Of a DNA stretch of 64,000 nt, positions 43,007 through 52,761 are shown one piece after another. Positions within the stretch are counted from its first letter, which is position 1, and each line of letters opens with the position of its first letter. The notes beneath the pieces were generated by a model. The model did no database searches, had not been told where the DNA came from, and saw only the letters and a program-made list of their open reading frames with translations. Made by a program: the position numbers and the translations under genes. The DNA is from an uncultured Bacteroidales bacterium (GTDB lineage: Bacteria; Bacteroidota; Bacteroidia; Bacteroidales; UBA932). The stretch is from assembly GCA_900545245.1 (NCBI GenBank), contig UQYV01000007.1, positions 1-64,000 on the forward strand, read 5' to 3'.

Positions 43007-45604
43007 CTATTTGCCGAGCGTAAGTTTGACGCTGTGGCTGCCGGAGACGTATTTCTTAGGAGCACTGCCATCTGGGAGGAAGACTATGGCGGTGCTGCCT
43101 TCGGGGATGCTGAAATGCCATTTCCAGATGTCTCCGTCGTATTTCCATTCGCTTGTGATGAGCCCGGCGGCGGATTTGTAGGAGGCCTTCAAGAAGCCGA
43201 GGCGGCGGTCAGGGACTGGCTTCATGATGATGTGCCTGAATCCCGGAGCCTCGGTGTCGGCCGCGATGCCTGCGGCGGTCTTCCAGAGCCATTCGCAGAC
43301 GCAACCGTAGGCGTAGTGATTGAAGCTGTTCATGCCCTTGGGTCCCATTCCGCTCTCGATGGTGTAGCTGTTCCAGCGCTCCCAGATTGTGGTTGCCCCG
43401 TTATCGACGGAGTAGAGCCAGCTCGGATTCTTCCTTTGGAAGAGCAGGTTCCAGGCTATGTCGTCCATTCCGTTCTCCGAGAGGGTTGGCATCAGGATGG
43501 ATGTGCCGAGGAAGCCCGTCTGGAGGCACATGTCGTGCGTCTCGAAGTTCTTTCTGAGACGCGCGGTCATGTTCTCCTTGGCCTTCCCCTCGACAAGGCC
43601 GTTCTTTAGGGCGAAGAGCGCCGGAGTCTGCATCGTGTTGAACACGGCGTTACGGAAGCTGCCGTCTGAGATGAGGAAGTTCTCCCGGAGGTAGGCCACA
43701 GCGTCGGCTGCCATTGCCTCGTATGCTTTCCAATCGCGCCCGGTGGCCTTTGCCATGTCGCGCATCATTGCAGCGTCAATAGCCCAATAGCTTGCCCCGA
43801 GATAGTCCCAGTACTCGTCATAGTCCTTCTTCAGCGTCCTTTTTCCTGAAGCATCCTTGTCGAACTTGGGAGCGTGGCTTTCAAGAGCCTCGTAGCTGAG
43901 CCAGTCCGCATATTGGTCGTTGCCGTTTTCCGCTGCGAGTGCCGCATGATCATATTTTGTCTCATTCACATGATTCATGAACCTTTCCATCGCTTCCCAG
44001 TTTTCATCAACAATAGAATTGTCTCCGAACTGTTTCCAGACCACCCAAGGGACGATGACTCCGGCATCCGCCCAACCGACCCTCATCATTTCTGTCGGGG
44101 CCGCACCATATTGCCCGTAAGGAGCAACGCCAGGATAGCCTCCGAGTTCCGTCTGGGTGTCGCGTATATCGCGTGTCCATTTATGGAAGAATCGGTCGGT
44201 GTTGGCGAAGAACGAGCCTGTCTCCGCAAAAACCTGCGTGTCTGCGGTCCAGCCGAGACGCTCGTTTCTCTGTGGGCAGTCGGTGGGGATGGAAAGATAG
44301 TTAGAACGTTGTCCCCAGACAGTGTTGGAAATCAATTGGTTGATAAGGGCGTTACCGGTTGTGAGCGTGCCCGTTTCAAGTTCTTTTGTGATTGAACTTA
44401 CAGGAAGCGTCACGATTGAGCGAATCTTAACCGGTGCTGTTGCGCTGACTGATGCGTAACGGTAGCCGAAGAAAGTGCTGCTCGGGTGGTAGGTGACATA
44501 TCCCTTATCTGCTCCGAAGGTATAGATGAGTCGTATTCCGATTTTATGCGCCCGCAGGTTCTCCCTGTGTATGCTACCTTCAGGTCCGTCCATTCCGCGG
44601 CTCACCGCGCCGTTCCCGTCGTTGAGGATTTCCGAAGGTAGGAAGGTCAGAACCGTTCCTTCGGCCGCGCTGAACTCAAACTCCGGGATGCCGGCGGTGT
44701 TCTGCCCGAAATCGAGGACGAGGTTTTCGCCCGCCTCAACGATCATTTCCTCACCCGGAGCATATTCTTTGGCAATCACTACTTTACCATATTCCTTTTC
44801 CCCCGCGTCCTCAACATCCTTCCAGACGTACGCCGCCTGCGGCTTGAGCGCAAGGTCGCGGCGAAGATAGACTTCTGCTCCGTCAGACGGGAATATGTTT
44901 CCCTTGAATTCGTCGAATTTCTCCGGCACTCCGAGTTTCTCCGGAGTGAGATAGCCCTGAGGTATGCGCGCATCATACTCCTCACCGTCAAAAATGGCGG
45001 CATGAGTCACCGGCCCCGCCACGCCAACTTTCCAGTCGGTGCAGTTTGTTCCGAAATTCTGTATTCTTCCGTCTGCGAAGGTGATCTGGAGAACTCCTCG
45101 AAAGGCGGGCTTGCTGCCAATCATTCCATCATTCCCGTAAGGGGTTATGATTTTGTCCGCCCACCATCCCGGAGTCGCCTGAGCGGAGAGACGGTTGACA
45201 TCTCCGGCGCCTTTCTTGAACGACTCAGTGATGTCGTAGGTGAAGGAAAACCGTGTCTTCTCGTAGTGGGTGAATCCAGGTTTGAGAAATTCCTCGCCGA
45301 CTTCGACACCGTTGATGAATATGCGATAGACTCCAAGCCCGGTAGTCATCCAGACCGCTTTTTTCACATTCTCCGGATTGGTCAAGTCACTGACAAACCA
45401 GCTTGCACCGTCTGCCGCCCTCTCATTGTTCCCCATTATTGCTCCCTGTACGATGGGGGTATCCGCAGCGGCAATCCATTCTGACTCCTGCCAGAGCGAA
45501 CTGTCAAGTGCTTCAGTGCGTGTTCCTGTGTTTTCTTCGCTTTTTTCTGTACAACTGATTACAGAAAGAGCAGCCACGATGGCGGCAGTGATTTTCCTGT
45601 TCAT
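43007..45604 (-). CDS. GH78 alpha-L-rhamnosidase
   Basis: GH78 enzymes release terminal alpha-L-rhamnose. The 865-residue lipoprotein (Cys 18 in SVISCTEK) has the expected order. First comes an N-terminal beta-domain (ASWFVSDLTNPENVKKAVWMTTGLGVYRIFINGVEVG), then the conserved LVLDFGQNTAG beta-domain. The six-hairpin toroid follows, with DCPQRNERLGWTADTQVFAETGSFF and GVAPYG (about 430-500), DWLSYE, and TTIWERWNSYT with the catalytic-region Glu near 745. The C-terminal beta-domain has WHFSIPEGSTAIVFLPDG. It follows the GH3 gene at 45682 in the same direction after 77 bases, so both are probably one transcript. The AbiE pair lies just downstream. Confidence 0.93.
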   Translation of the reverse strand: MNRKITAAIVAALSVISCTEKSEENTGTRTEALDSSLWQESEWIAAADTPIVQGAIMGNNERAADGASWFVSDLTNPENVKKAVWMTTGLGVYRIFINGVEVGEEFLKPGFTHYEKTRFSFTYDITESFKKGAGDVNRLSAQATPGWWADKIITPYGNDGMIGSKPAFRGVLQITFADGRIQNFGTNCTDWKVGVAGPVTHAAIFDGEEYDARIPQGYLTPEKLGVPEKFDEFKGNIFPSDGAEVYLRRDLALKPQAAYVWKDVEDAGEKEYGKVVIAKEYAPGEEMIVEAGENLVLDFGQNTAGIPEFEFSAAEGTVLTFLPSEILNDGNGAVSRGMDGPEGSIHRENLRAHKIGIRLIYTFGADKGYVTYHPSSTFFGYRYASVSATAPVKIRSIVTLPVSSITKELETGTLTTGNALINQLISNTVWGQRSNYLSIPTDCPQRNERLGWTADTQVFAETGSFFANTDRFFHKWTRDIRDTQTELGGYPGVAPYGQYGAAPTEMMRVGWADAGVIVPWVVWKQFGDNSIVDENWEAMERFMNHVNETKYDHAALAAENGNDQYADWLSYEALESHAPKFDKDASGKRTLKKDYDEYWDYLGASYWAIDAAMMRDMAKATGRDWKAYEAMAADAVAYLRENFLISDGSFRNAVFNTMQTPALFALKNGLVEGKAKENMTARLRKNFETHDMCLQTGFLGTSILMPTLSENGMDDIAWNLLFQRKNPSWLYSVDNGATTIWERWNSYTIESGMGPKGMNSFNHYAYGCVCEWLWKTAAGIAADTEAPGFRHIIMKPVPDRRLGFLKASYKSAAGLITSEWKYDGDIWKWHFSIPEGSTAIVFLPDGSAPKKYVSGSHSVKLTLGK

Positions 45605-45681
45605 TCCGATGTTGACGCGATTTACGCACCACCGATGGAATCAAGTTCCGAAGGTGGTGCGCGATGTTGAACTTTAATGAT

Positions 45682-47904
45682 TTACTTTGCTATGGTAAAT
45701 ATGCCCTTCAGGCTTGCGTGCGAATCATGTCCGATGAAAACATCGAAATCGCCGGCTTCCTCGCCCCATGTTTTGTTCGCACGGAAGAACGAACGGGATT
45801 CCGGAGTGATGTCAAAGTCAACCGTCGCGGACTCACCGGCCTTGAGGGAAATCTTTTTGAAGCCCTTCAGCTCGCGGTCCGGCCGGGTGCGGCTGCCGAT
45901 GACGTCACGGATGTAGAGCTGTGCAACTTCCTCGCCGTCGCGTTTGCCGACATTGCTGACTTTAACGCGCACTTTCACCGTTTCTCCGAGCTTTGCCTCC
46001 GGGTTGAGGACTTCAAGGTCGGAATAGGCGAACTCAGTGTAACTCAGGCCTTCACCAAAGGCAAATAGAGGCTCGTTAGGAGTGCGCATGTAGCGTGAGA
46101 CATACTTCGCGTTGTTCGTTGGAGTTTTGCGCGGCCGTCCGGTGCTCTTTGCGTTGTAGTGGATAGGAACCTGACCGAGACAGAGCGGGAAGGTTATCGT
46201 CAGTCGTCCTGAAGGATTGTAGTCTCCGGAAACGATGTCCGCGAGAGCCATGCCTCCCATAATGCCAGGGTGCCACGTTACAAGCAGTCCCGTGGCGGCT
46301 TCTGTTTCCTCCGCGATGGTCATAGGACGGCCTGTCACGAGCAGAATCACAATTGGCTTGCCGGTGGCCTTCACAGCCTTAAAGAGTTCCTTCTGTGCGG
46401 AAGGAATGTCAATGTTTGCCATCGAGGCCGCTTCTCCGCTGTAGGCGTTAGGAAGTCCGAGTGTCATAAGGACTACATCTGCGCCACGAGCCGCTGCAAC
46501 GGCTTTGGAAATGCCTCCCTCTATCGGGTCGAAGAAGTTGCAGCCCTTCTCGCACTTGATGTCGTTGTGAGGGAATTTTGCCTTCAAGCCTTCAAGGAAG
46601 CTTACCGGCTTGTTGTAGTCGGCAAATCCCGCCCAAGTTCCCGTCATCTCGCTGCGGGAGTTGGATGCCGGTCCGATGAGCGCAATCCTCTCACTACCCT
46701 TGAGCGGAAGGATATTTCCCTCGTTCTTGAGCAGAACCATAGAACTGCGTGCCACCTTACGTGCGGTCTCAAGATACTCCGGAAGCCATGTTTCCTTTTC
46801 CCAACGGCCTTCACCGCCGTAGCGGAACGGGTCGTCGAAGAGACCGAGCTTGAATTTCACGGTGAGGATATCCTTGCACAGCCTGTCAATCTGAGCCTCG
46901 CTCACGCGGCCTTCCTTGACGAGTTCCTCTGCGAACTTGTAGTAGTCGCCATCGACCATATCCATATTCAGACCGGCGTTCAGCGCAAGTTCAGCAGCCT
47001 CTTTTTTGTCTGCCACCACACGGTGGTTAATCATCTCGTTTATCGAGCAATAGTCTGAAACGACAAATCCCTTGAACCCGAGTTCACCGCGCAGCAGATC
47101 TGTAAGCAGCCATTTGTTGCCGCTTGCCGGAATGCCGTCGAAGTCATTGAAAGACGACATCACGCTGAGTGCTCCGGCGTCGATGGCAGCCTTGTATGAA
47201 GGCAGGTGACGCTCACGGAACATCATCTCGGACATATCCACCGTGTTGTAGTCCCTTCCTGCCTCGGCAGCGCTGTATGCCGCAAAATGCTTCACACATG
47301 AAAGGATGGTGTTGCCTGCGGAGAGGTCGTCTCCCTGATAACCACGAACCATCGCGGCAGAGAGTTGTCCGGAAAGATAGGGGTCTTCACCCGAACCCTC
47401 GGAAACACGTCCCCAGCGTGGGTCAATCGCGACGTCGCACATTGGAGAAAATGTCCATGCGAGTCCGAATGCCGTGGCTTCAGCGGCCGAAATCCTTGCG
47501 ACTTCCTCCGTCATTGCAGGGTCCCACGAGCAGGAAATACCGATGTTTTCCGGGAAAGTCGTGCGGCATCCGTGGATGATGTCGTGGCCGAAGAGAATAG
47601 GAATCCCGAGGCGTGAACTGTCTACGGCAAGTTTTTGATATTCAATAATCTCCTTTGGCGACCACGCGTTGAGCATGGATCCGCACATTCCTTCTTTAAT
47701 TACATTTTTTACGTCAACGGGGCTTCCGTCAGGTCCTGTGACAATCGAATTTTTCGGCACAAACTGGCTAAGCTGCCCGATTTTCTCGGCGAGCGTCATT
47801 TTCGCCATAAGTTTCTCCGCCCTCAGCTCGTCGGCGTCCCTTTTTTCTGTGCAACCTACAGCCATAAGCGCGACTGCGGTCATTAATAAAAGTGTTTTCT
47901 TCAT
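45682..47904 (-). CDS. GH3 beta-glucosidase
   Basis: GH3 enzymes remove beta-linked glucose or xylose from non-reducing ends. The start at 47904 gives a lipoprotein signal (MKKTLLLMTAVALMAVGC, Cys 18); an upstream extension lacks one. The 740-residue protein has the N-terminal TIM-barrel (PILFGHDIIHGCRTTFP, SEGSGEDPYLSG, CVKHFAAYSAAEAGRDYN) with the nucleophile Asp 284 in GFVVSDYCSI. The alpha/beta-sandwich (ADVVLMTLGLPNAYSGEAAS, PIVILLVTGRP) and the C-terminal FN3-like domain (VRVKVSNVGKRDGEEVAQLYI) follow. It is closest in style to periplasmic BglX enzymes. GH78 follows on the same transcript. Confidence 0.95.
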   Translation of the reverse strand: MKKTLLLMTAVALMAVGCTEKRDADELRAEKLMAKMTLAEKIGQLSQFVPKNSIVTGPDGSPVDVKNVIKEGMCGSMLNAWSPKEIIEYQKLAVDSSRLGIPILFGHDIIHGCRTTFPENIGISCSWDPAMTEEVARISAAEATAFGLAWTFSPMCDVAIDPRWGRVSEGSGEDPYLSGQLSAAMVRGYQGDDLSAGNTILSCVKHFAAYSAAEAGRDYNTVDMSEMMFRERHLPSYKAAIDAGALSVMSSFNDFDGIPASGNKWLLTDLLRGELGFKGFVVSDYCSINEMINHRVVADKKEAAELALNAGLNMDMVDGDYYKFAEELVKEGRVSEAQIDRLCKDILTVKFKLGLFDDPFRYGGEGRWEKETWLPEYLETARKVARSSMVLLKNEGNILPLKGSERIALIGPASNSRSEMTGTWAGFADYNKPVSFLEGLKAKFPHNDIKCEKGCNFFDPIEGGISKAVAAARGADVVLMTLGLPNAYSGEAASMANIDIPSAQKELFKAVKATGKPIVILLVTGRPMTIAEETEAATGLLVTWHPGIMGGMALADIVSGDYNPSGRLTITFPLCLGQVPIHYNAKSTGRPRKTPTNNAKYVSRYMRTPNEPLFAFGEGLSYTEFAYSDLEVLNPEAKLGETVKVRVKVSNVGKRDGEEVAQLYIRDVIGSRTRPDRELKGFKKISLKAGESATVDFDITPESRSFFRANKTWGEEAGDFDVFIGHDSHASLKGIFTIAK

Positions 47905-47939
47905 TGTATTATGATTTTTGTTATTGTCAACAGCGTCTG

Positions 47940-47947
47940 CAAAGATA
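47940..47947 (-). promoter_or_regulatory. -7 box TATCTTTG of the GH3-GH78 transcript
   Basis: The minus strand reads TATCTTTG, a fit to TAnnTTTG, 36 bases before the ATG at 47904. No convincing -33 box is seen. Confidence 0.45.
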
Positions 47948-48020
47948 GATATTATAAAGCAATAAGAATGTAAGGATATTTTCAAAAAATGACATAAAAA
48001 CGTTGAATTTTGATTTTAAA

Positions 48021-48052
48021 TTTGTCTCGATTTGTCATATTCCTTAATTTTG
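48021..48052 (+). promoter_or_regulatory. promoter of the second GH3 operon
   Basis: TTTG (48021-48024), 20 bases and TAATTTTG (48045-48052) match the Bacteroidetes -33/-7 consensus exactly. The gene starts at 48125. It lies back to back with the promoter of the other GH3 gene. Confidence 0.65.
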
Positions 48053-48124
48053 CAGAATTCGGGTTTATCTGATTCCGGTATCATATATTCCCGCATCCAC
48101 GATAATTACAAAAACTGATAATAT

Positions 48125-50359
48125 ATGATAAAGAAAAGTCTTCTCTCACTTTCAGCTTTGGTGCTGTTCGCGTTGTCCGCATGTTCTGTAAAACAGAGCG
48201 TTCCTGTCTATATGGACGAAAGCCGCGACCTCGATGAGAGGGTTGCCGACGCGCTCTCCCGAATGACAATGGAGGAAAAGGTGGCGATTCTCCACGCCCA
48301 GAGCAAATTTTCGTCTCCAGGCGTGCCGCGTCTTGGTATTCCTGAACTCTGGTGTACCGACGGCCCTCACGGAATCCGTGCGGAAGTGAAATGGGACGAA
48401 TGGAATCAGGCGGGATGGACGAATGACTCCTGCACAGCCTACCCTGCACTCACTTGTCTTGCAGCGACTTGGGACAGAGAGGCCGCCGCGCTCTACGGAA
48501 AGAGCATCGGTGAGGAGGCACGCTACCGTGAGAAGGACGTGCTGCTCGGCCCTGGCGTGAACATCTACAGGACGCCTTACAACGGAAGAAACTTCGAGTA
48601 TATGGGTGAGGATCCGTTCCTTTCGGGAGAGATGTGTGTGCCTTATATTAAAGAGGTGCAGAAAAATGGGGTAGCGGTATGTCTGAAGCACTATTGCCTC
48701 AACAACCAGGAGTGTAACCGCCACATCGCGGACGTAAAAGTCTCTGACAGGGCTCTTTACGAAATCTATCTCCCGGCATTCAAAGCCGGTGTGGAGAAGG
48801 GTGGTGCATGGTCAGTTATGGCTGCCTACAACCTCTACAAAGGTCAGCACCTCTGCCACAACAAATACCTTCTCGACGATGTTCTGAAAGGGGAGTGGGC
48901 ATTTGACGGGGCTGTCATCAGCGACTGGGGAGGAGCACACGACCCCGACCAGGCTGCCGCTTACGGACTGGACCTCGAATATGGAACTTGGACAGACGGA
49001 CTCTCGACCAAGGGAAAGAAGAGTTATGACAGCTATATGCTTGCAGACCCCTATCTCGAAAGACTTCGTGACGGCCGCGCTTCACTCGAAACTCTCGACG
49101 ATAAGGCAGGCCGCGTGTTGAAACTCATTTTCCGCACGGCGATGAAAACAGACAAGCCGTTCGGTTCGCTCAATTCTCCGGAACATCACGCCGCAGCCCG
49201 CGCAATCGGAGCCGACGGTATCGTTCTTTTGAAAAACGATGCGCCCGCTCAGGGAGTTAAGGTTCTTCCGGTGGAGTTGGAGTCGACAAAAAAGATACTG
49301 GTTGTCGGAGAAAACGCTCTGAAGATGATGACTGTCGGTGGAGGTTCGTCGTCGCTGAAAGTTCAGCACGAAGTTTCGCCGTTAGAGGGAATATTGGCTG
49401 CTGTGGGCGACAAGGCCGAGGTGGTTTATGAGAGGGGATATGTCGGAAGTGCTTCCAACGAGTATAATGGTGTGACTACGGGGCAGGACCTTTCGGATTC
49501 ACGCAGCGAGGAGCAGTTGATTGAGGATGCCGTCAAGGCCGCTGCAGATGCCGACGTGGTGCTTTTCTTCGGCGGACTCAACAAGGACGGCCACCAGGAC
49601 AGCGAGGGAACAGACCGCGTCTCTTATGGTCTTCCTTATGCGCAGGACAAGGTGATTGAGGCTCTCTCAGCGGTCAATCCGCGCCTTGTGGTTTGTCTTG
49701 TCAGCGGAAACGCAGTCGCAATGCCGTGGGTAGAGTCAGTCCCTGCGATTCTTCAGTGCTGGTTCGGCGGTTCGCAGGCCGGAAACTCCATCGCTGACGT
49801 GGTCTTCGGCACTGTCAACCCAAGCGGAAAACTTCCGTTCACTTTCCCTGTAAAGATTGAGGATTCCCCTGCGCACGCACTCGGAGTCTACAGCTGCGGT
49901 GCGGATGTGAATTATGCTGAGGGTATCTATGTGGGCTACCGCTGGTTTGAGGCGAAGGGCATCAAGCCTCTTTTCGCCTTCGGTCACGGATTGAGCTACA
50001 CGGAGTTTGAGTACAGCGATTTCAAGGCGAGCAGAACTGTCTCTGCCGGTGGTGTGTTGAAGGCTTCGGTGAAAGTGAAGAATGTAGGTTCCCGTGAGGG
50101 TAAGGAAGTCGTGCAACTCTATGTCGGTGAGCATAATCCTGTCCTTGACCGTCCGGTGAAGGAACTCAAGGCGTTCGACAAGGTGAGCCTCGCTCCGGGA
50201 GAGACAAAGACGGTGTCGTTCGAGATTCCGGCTTCCGGCCTCGCCTACTTCAACGAGGAGAAACACGAGTGGGTTCTTGATTCCGCTCACGATTTTACGG
50301 TGTATTTTGCGGCAGCATCTGACGATGTGCGCGGGACCGTTAATTTTATGACGAAATAG
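48125..50359 (+). CDS. GH3 glycoside hydrolase (glucosidase/xylosidase type)
   Basis: This second GH3 enzyme is 744 residues long with a lipoprotein signal (ALSAC, Cys 20). The TIM-barrel shows RLGIPELWCTDGPHGIR, LLGPGVNIYRTPYNGRNFEYMGEDPFLSG, LKHYCLNNQECNR and the nucleophile Asp 267 in GAVISDWGGAHD. The sandwich domain shows ADVVLFFGGLNKDGHQDSEG with the likely acid/base region near 498-505, and the FN3-like end VKVKNVGSREGKEVVQLYVG. It differs from the first GH3 in every variable segment, so the two are not recent duplicates and probably hit different linkages. The phosphatase gene follows after nine bases. Confidence 0.95.
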   Translation: MIKKSLLSLSALVLFALSACSVKQSVPVYMDESRDLDERVADALSRMTMEEKVAILHAQSKFSSPGVPRLGIPELWCTDGPHGIRAEVKWDEWNQAGWTNDSCTAYPALTCLAATWDREAAALYGKSIGEEARYREKDVLLGPGVNIYRTPYNGRNFEYMGEDPFLSGEMCVPYIKEVQKNGVAVCLKHYCLNNQECNRHIADVKVSDRALYEIYLPAFKAGVEKGGAWSVMAAYNLYKGQHLCHNKYLLDDVLKGEWAFDGAVISDWGGAHDPDQAAAYGLDLEYGTWTDGLSTKGKKSYDSYMLADPYLERLRDGRASLETLDDKAGRVLKLIFRTAMKTDKPFGSLNSPEHHAAARAIGADGIVLLKNDAPAQGVKVLPVELESTKKILVVGENALKMMTVGGGSSSLKVQHEVSPLEGILAAVGDKAEVVYERGYVGSASNEYNGVTTGQDLSDSRSEEQLIEDAVKAAADADVVLFFGGLNKDGHQDSEGTDRVSYGLPYAQDKVIEALSAVNPRLVVCLVSGNAVAMPWVESVPAILQCWFGGSQAGNSIADVVFGTVNPSGKLPFTFPVKIEDSPAHALGVYSCGADVNYAEGIYVGYRWFEAKGIKPLFAFGHGLSYTEFEYSDFKASRTVSAGGVLKASVKVKNVGSREGKEVVQLYVGEHNPVLDRPVKELKAFDKVSLAPGETKTVSFEIPASGLAYFNEEKHEWVLDSAHDFTVYFAAASDDVRGTVNFMTK

Positions 50360-50368
50360 CGTCCGGTT

Positions 50369-51670
50369 ATGAGACTGAAAAAATATGTTGTCATTACGGC
50401 GGCCATGACTATGGGCTGCTGTCTTGCCTCTTTTGCCCAGTCGCCTGAGCACAGGCAGGAAGTCATGGCGCTTCTGAAGGAAGACCCTACGAGAAGCGTC
50501 AATCTTCACCACAATTATGAGGCGCCGTCGAAGATTGTCGACACCCCGGCTCCAAAGGGCTACAAGCCTTTTTATGTCAGTCACTACGGCCGACACGGAA
50601 GCCGTTACCACTACACCTACAGTTATATGGACAAACCCCTCGCGGTCTTCGACAGTCTTGACTCCAGGGGACTTCTCACTGAAGAGGGGCAGGCAGTTCG
50701 CAACGACATCCGCTTCCTTCGCAAAGAACACGAGGGACAGCTCGGCTACCTCACTCACAAGGGAGCCGCCCAACATCAGGAAATTGCCGCCCGCCTTTGC
50801 AGGCGTTGCCCGGAACTTTTCCATCAGAAAGACCGCAGGGAAGTATTCTGCGCGTCGACTGAAATCCAGCGTTGCATCCAAAGTATGGCAAATTTTTGCG
50901 TACAACTTTCCCGCGAGAACCCGGGACTCGACATCACTATGGATGCAGGGGAGCGCTTCAAAAAATATCTTTGCAACGACGAGGGCGTTCCTCGCATAGG
51001 GAAGAGGGAAATTGCCATTATGGACTCTGTGCTCAATGCGAATCTCAATCCCGAGAGGCTTTTGAAAGCCTGGACAAAAGACCCTGGTGAGGCAGTCAAA
51101 TATATGAAAAACGGCGACGCCTGCGCTTTCTTCTACGATGTCATCTGGGCCGGCAGCACCGGTCAGTGTCTTAATGTCGAAGACCCATACATCTACCGTC
51201 ATTTCACTCCCGAGGAACTCTACGCCCTTTGGGCCTACAACGACGTCCGCTACTATCACTATATGAATTCAAGTGTAGAAAACCATCGCACGAGAGACCT
51301 TATCGGTAAAAGAATCCTCAGAGACATTGTCGAAAAGGCAGATGAGGCAGTCCGGGGGAACAATCGCGTTGCGGATTTGCGTTTCGGACACGATTCGGGT
51401 CTTGGCCCTCTATTCAGCATAATGCGTGTCAAGGGAATGGAAGAGGAGCGCAAGATGGCGGAAGCAATCGACGGCGTCTGGTATGGTTTCCGCGATATGC
51501 CGATGGCTTCCAACCTCCAGATGATTTTCTACCGCAACAGGAAGGGCGATGTCCTCGTGAAGCTTCTCCGCAACGAGGTCGAGACCACCATTCCGGCACT
51601 CCGCTCCGTCTCAGGCCCGTATTACCGATGGGACGACCTGAGAGGCTATCTGTTGGAACTTGTCAAATAA
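50369..51670 (+). CDS. histidine acid phosphatase family protein (MINPP/phytase-like)
   Basis: The 433-residue protein carries a Sec signal (residues 1-23, ending SFAQ). The histidine phosphatase motif is HYGRHGSR with His 76, followed by LTHKGAAQHQEIAARL and STEIQRCIQSM. The proton donor pair HD is at 341-342 in RFGHDSGLG. The family hydrolyses phosphate esters such as inositol phosphates in the periplasm. It starts nine bases after the GH3 gene, so both are cotranscribed, which is unexpected in a carbohydrate locus unless the substrate is phosphorylated or plant-derived material with phytate is used together. A hairpin follows the stop. Confidence 0.85.
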   Translation: MRLKKYVVITAAMTMGCCLASFAQSPEHRQEVMALLKEDPTRSVNLHHNYEAPSKIVDTPAPKGYKPFYVSHYGRHGSRYHYTYSYMDKPLAVFDSLDSRGLLTEEGQAVRNDIRFLRKEHEGQLGYLTHKGAAQHQEIAARLCRRCPELFHQKDRREVFCASTEIQRCIQSMANFCVQLSRENPGLDITMDAGERFKKYLCNDEGVPRIGKREIAIMDSVLNANLNPERLLKAWTKDPGEAVKYMKNGDACAFFYDVIWAGSTGQCLNVEDPYIYRHFTPEELYALWAYNDVRYYHYMNSSVENHRTRDLIGKRILRDIVEKADEAVRGNNRVADLRFGHDSGLGPLFSIMRVKGMEEERKMAEAIDGVWYGFRDMPMASNLQMIFYRNRKGDVLVKLLRNEVETTIPALRSVSGPYYRWDDLRGYLLELVK

Positions 51671-51686
51671 TCAACATAGGTAACTG

Positions 51687-51722
51687 AAAGTGGCTGATTC
51701 CAACAGCGGTTTCAGCCACTTT
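51687..51722 (+). terminator. hairpin after the phosphatase gene
   Basis: The arms aaagtggctga (51687-51697) and tcagccacttt (51712-51722) pair over 11 bases with a 14-base loop. It lies 17 bases after the phosphatase stop and before the GH43 gene. The T-tract is short. Confidence 0.6.
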
Positions 51723-51738
51723 AGTAAACACAAAATGT

Positions 51739-52692
51739 ATGAAATTCAGAAAAATTCTATTATTCGCGGCAATCTCTTTTATCGTAGCACCCGCCTGTGC
51801 ACCGAAAACAACGGAATGGACGGGATGGACAAACCCGCTTTTCGAGGGGCAGTATGCCGACCCTGAGGGGATAATGATTGGAGATGAACTGTGGATATAT
51901 CCCACAACATCGCATCCTTTTGAGCAGCAGCTCTATATGGACGCCTTCTCCTCCAAAGACCTCAAGACATGGACCAAGCACAGCAACATCATCACCAACA
52001 AAGAGATAAGCTGGCTCCAGAAGGCTCTCTGGGCACCCGCAATCGTGCATAAAGACGGAAAGTTCTTCCTTTTCTTCGCGTGCAACGATGTTTATGAAGG
52101 AGACACGGGCGGCATAGGTGTAGCTGTGTCGGACAAACCCGAAGGCCCTTTTCGCGACCTTCTCGGCAAACCGCTCCTGAACGACATCGTCAACGGTGCC
52201 CAGCCTATCGACCAGTTTGTCTATCAGGACCCGGCATCCGGTGACTGGCTGATGTTCTACGGCGGTTGGGGGCACTGCAATCTCGTCAGGCTCGCGGATG
52301 ATTTCAAATCCATTGTCCCGTTCGAAGACGGAAGTCTGTTCCGGGAGGTTACGCCTGAGGGTTATGTAGAAGGACCGTTTATGATCCAGCGTGACGGAAA
52401 GTTCTATTTTATGTGGAGCGAGGGACAATGGCGCGCGGACAACTACTGTGTCGCCTACTCCATTTCCGACACTCCATACGGCCCGTTTGAAAGAATAGGA
52501 ACCATTCTGGAAAGTGACCCGGAACACGGAACAGGTGCCGGACATCACAGCGTAGTGCGACGTGGCGATGATTTCTACATCATCTACCACCGCCATCCGC
52601 TCGGCTCCACCGACGGAGACAACCGCGTGGTCTGCATCGACCGTCTCGAATTTGACGAAAACGGCCTCATCCTTCCGGTGAAGATGTCCTGA
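51739..52692 (+). CDS. GH43-type glycoside hydrolase
   Basis: GH43 enzymes have a five-bladed propeller and usually release arabinose, xylose or galactose. The 317-residue lipoprotein (lipobox APAC near residue 20) has the three expected acidic residues: Asp 41 in QYADPEGI, Asp 158 in PIDQFVYQD and Glu 211 in YVEGPFM. Also seen are LWAPAIVHKDGKFFLFF, GTGAGHHSVV and DDFYIIYHRHP. There is no accessory sandwich domain, so the enzyme is of the short, single-domain type. Its sugar specificity cannot be told from sequence alone. A 67-base repeat starts directly after its stop codon. Confidence 0.88.
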   Translation: MKFRKILLFAAISFIVAPACAPKTTEWTGWTNPLFEGQYADPEGIMIGDELWIYPTTSHPFEQQLYMDAFSSKDLKTWTKHSNIITNKEISWLQKALWAPAIVHKDGKFFLFFACNDVYEGDTGGIGVAVSDKPEGPFRDLLGKPLLNDIVNGAQPIDQFVYQDPASGDWLMFYGGWGHCNLVRLADDFKSIVPFEDGSLFREVTPEGYVEGPFMIQRDGKFYFMWSEGQWRADNYCVAYSISDTPYGPFERIGTILESDPEHGTGAGHHSVVRRGDDFYIIYHRHPLGSTDGDNRVVCIDRLEFDENGLILPVKMS

Positions 52693-52693
52693 T

Positions 52694-52760
52694 TTCGGCA
52701 AAGTATCACAATGAAACTTCGCCAAATGCCGCTAAAAACAGTGTCATTTGGCGAAGTTTG
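52694..52760. repeat. left 67-bp direct repeat bounding the ATPase cassette
   Basis: This segment matches 54251-54317 at 64 of 67 positions in the same orientation. Within it aaacttcgccaaat (52714-52727) and atttggcgaagttt (52746-52759) form a perfect 14-bp inverted repeat with an 18-base loop. It begins one base after the GH43 stop codon and ends one base before the ATPase stop codon, so the hairpin can terminate both convergent genes. Confidence 0.9.
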
Positions 52761-52761
52761 C

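Noticed and set aside
49736..51259. Open frame of 507 codons on the minus strand
   Set aside because: It is antisense to the GH3 and phosphatase genes, both with clear catalytic motifs; no family resemblance is visible.
51760..52725. Minus-strand frame starting MAKFHCDTLPK opposite GH43
   Set aside because: Its start falls in the left 67-bp repeat; the same opening appears at the right repeat, so it is a product of the repeat and not a gene.
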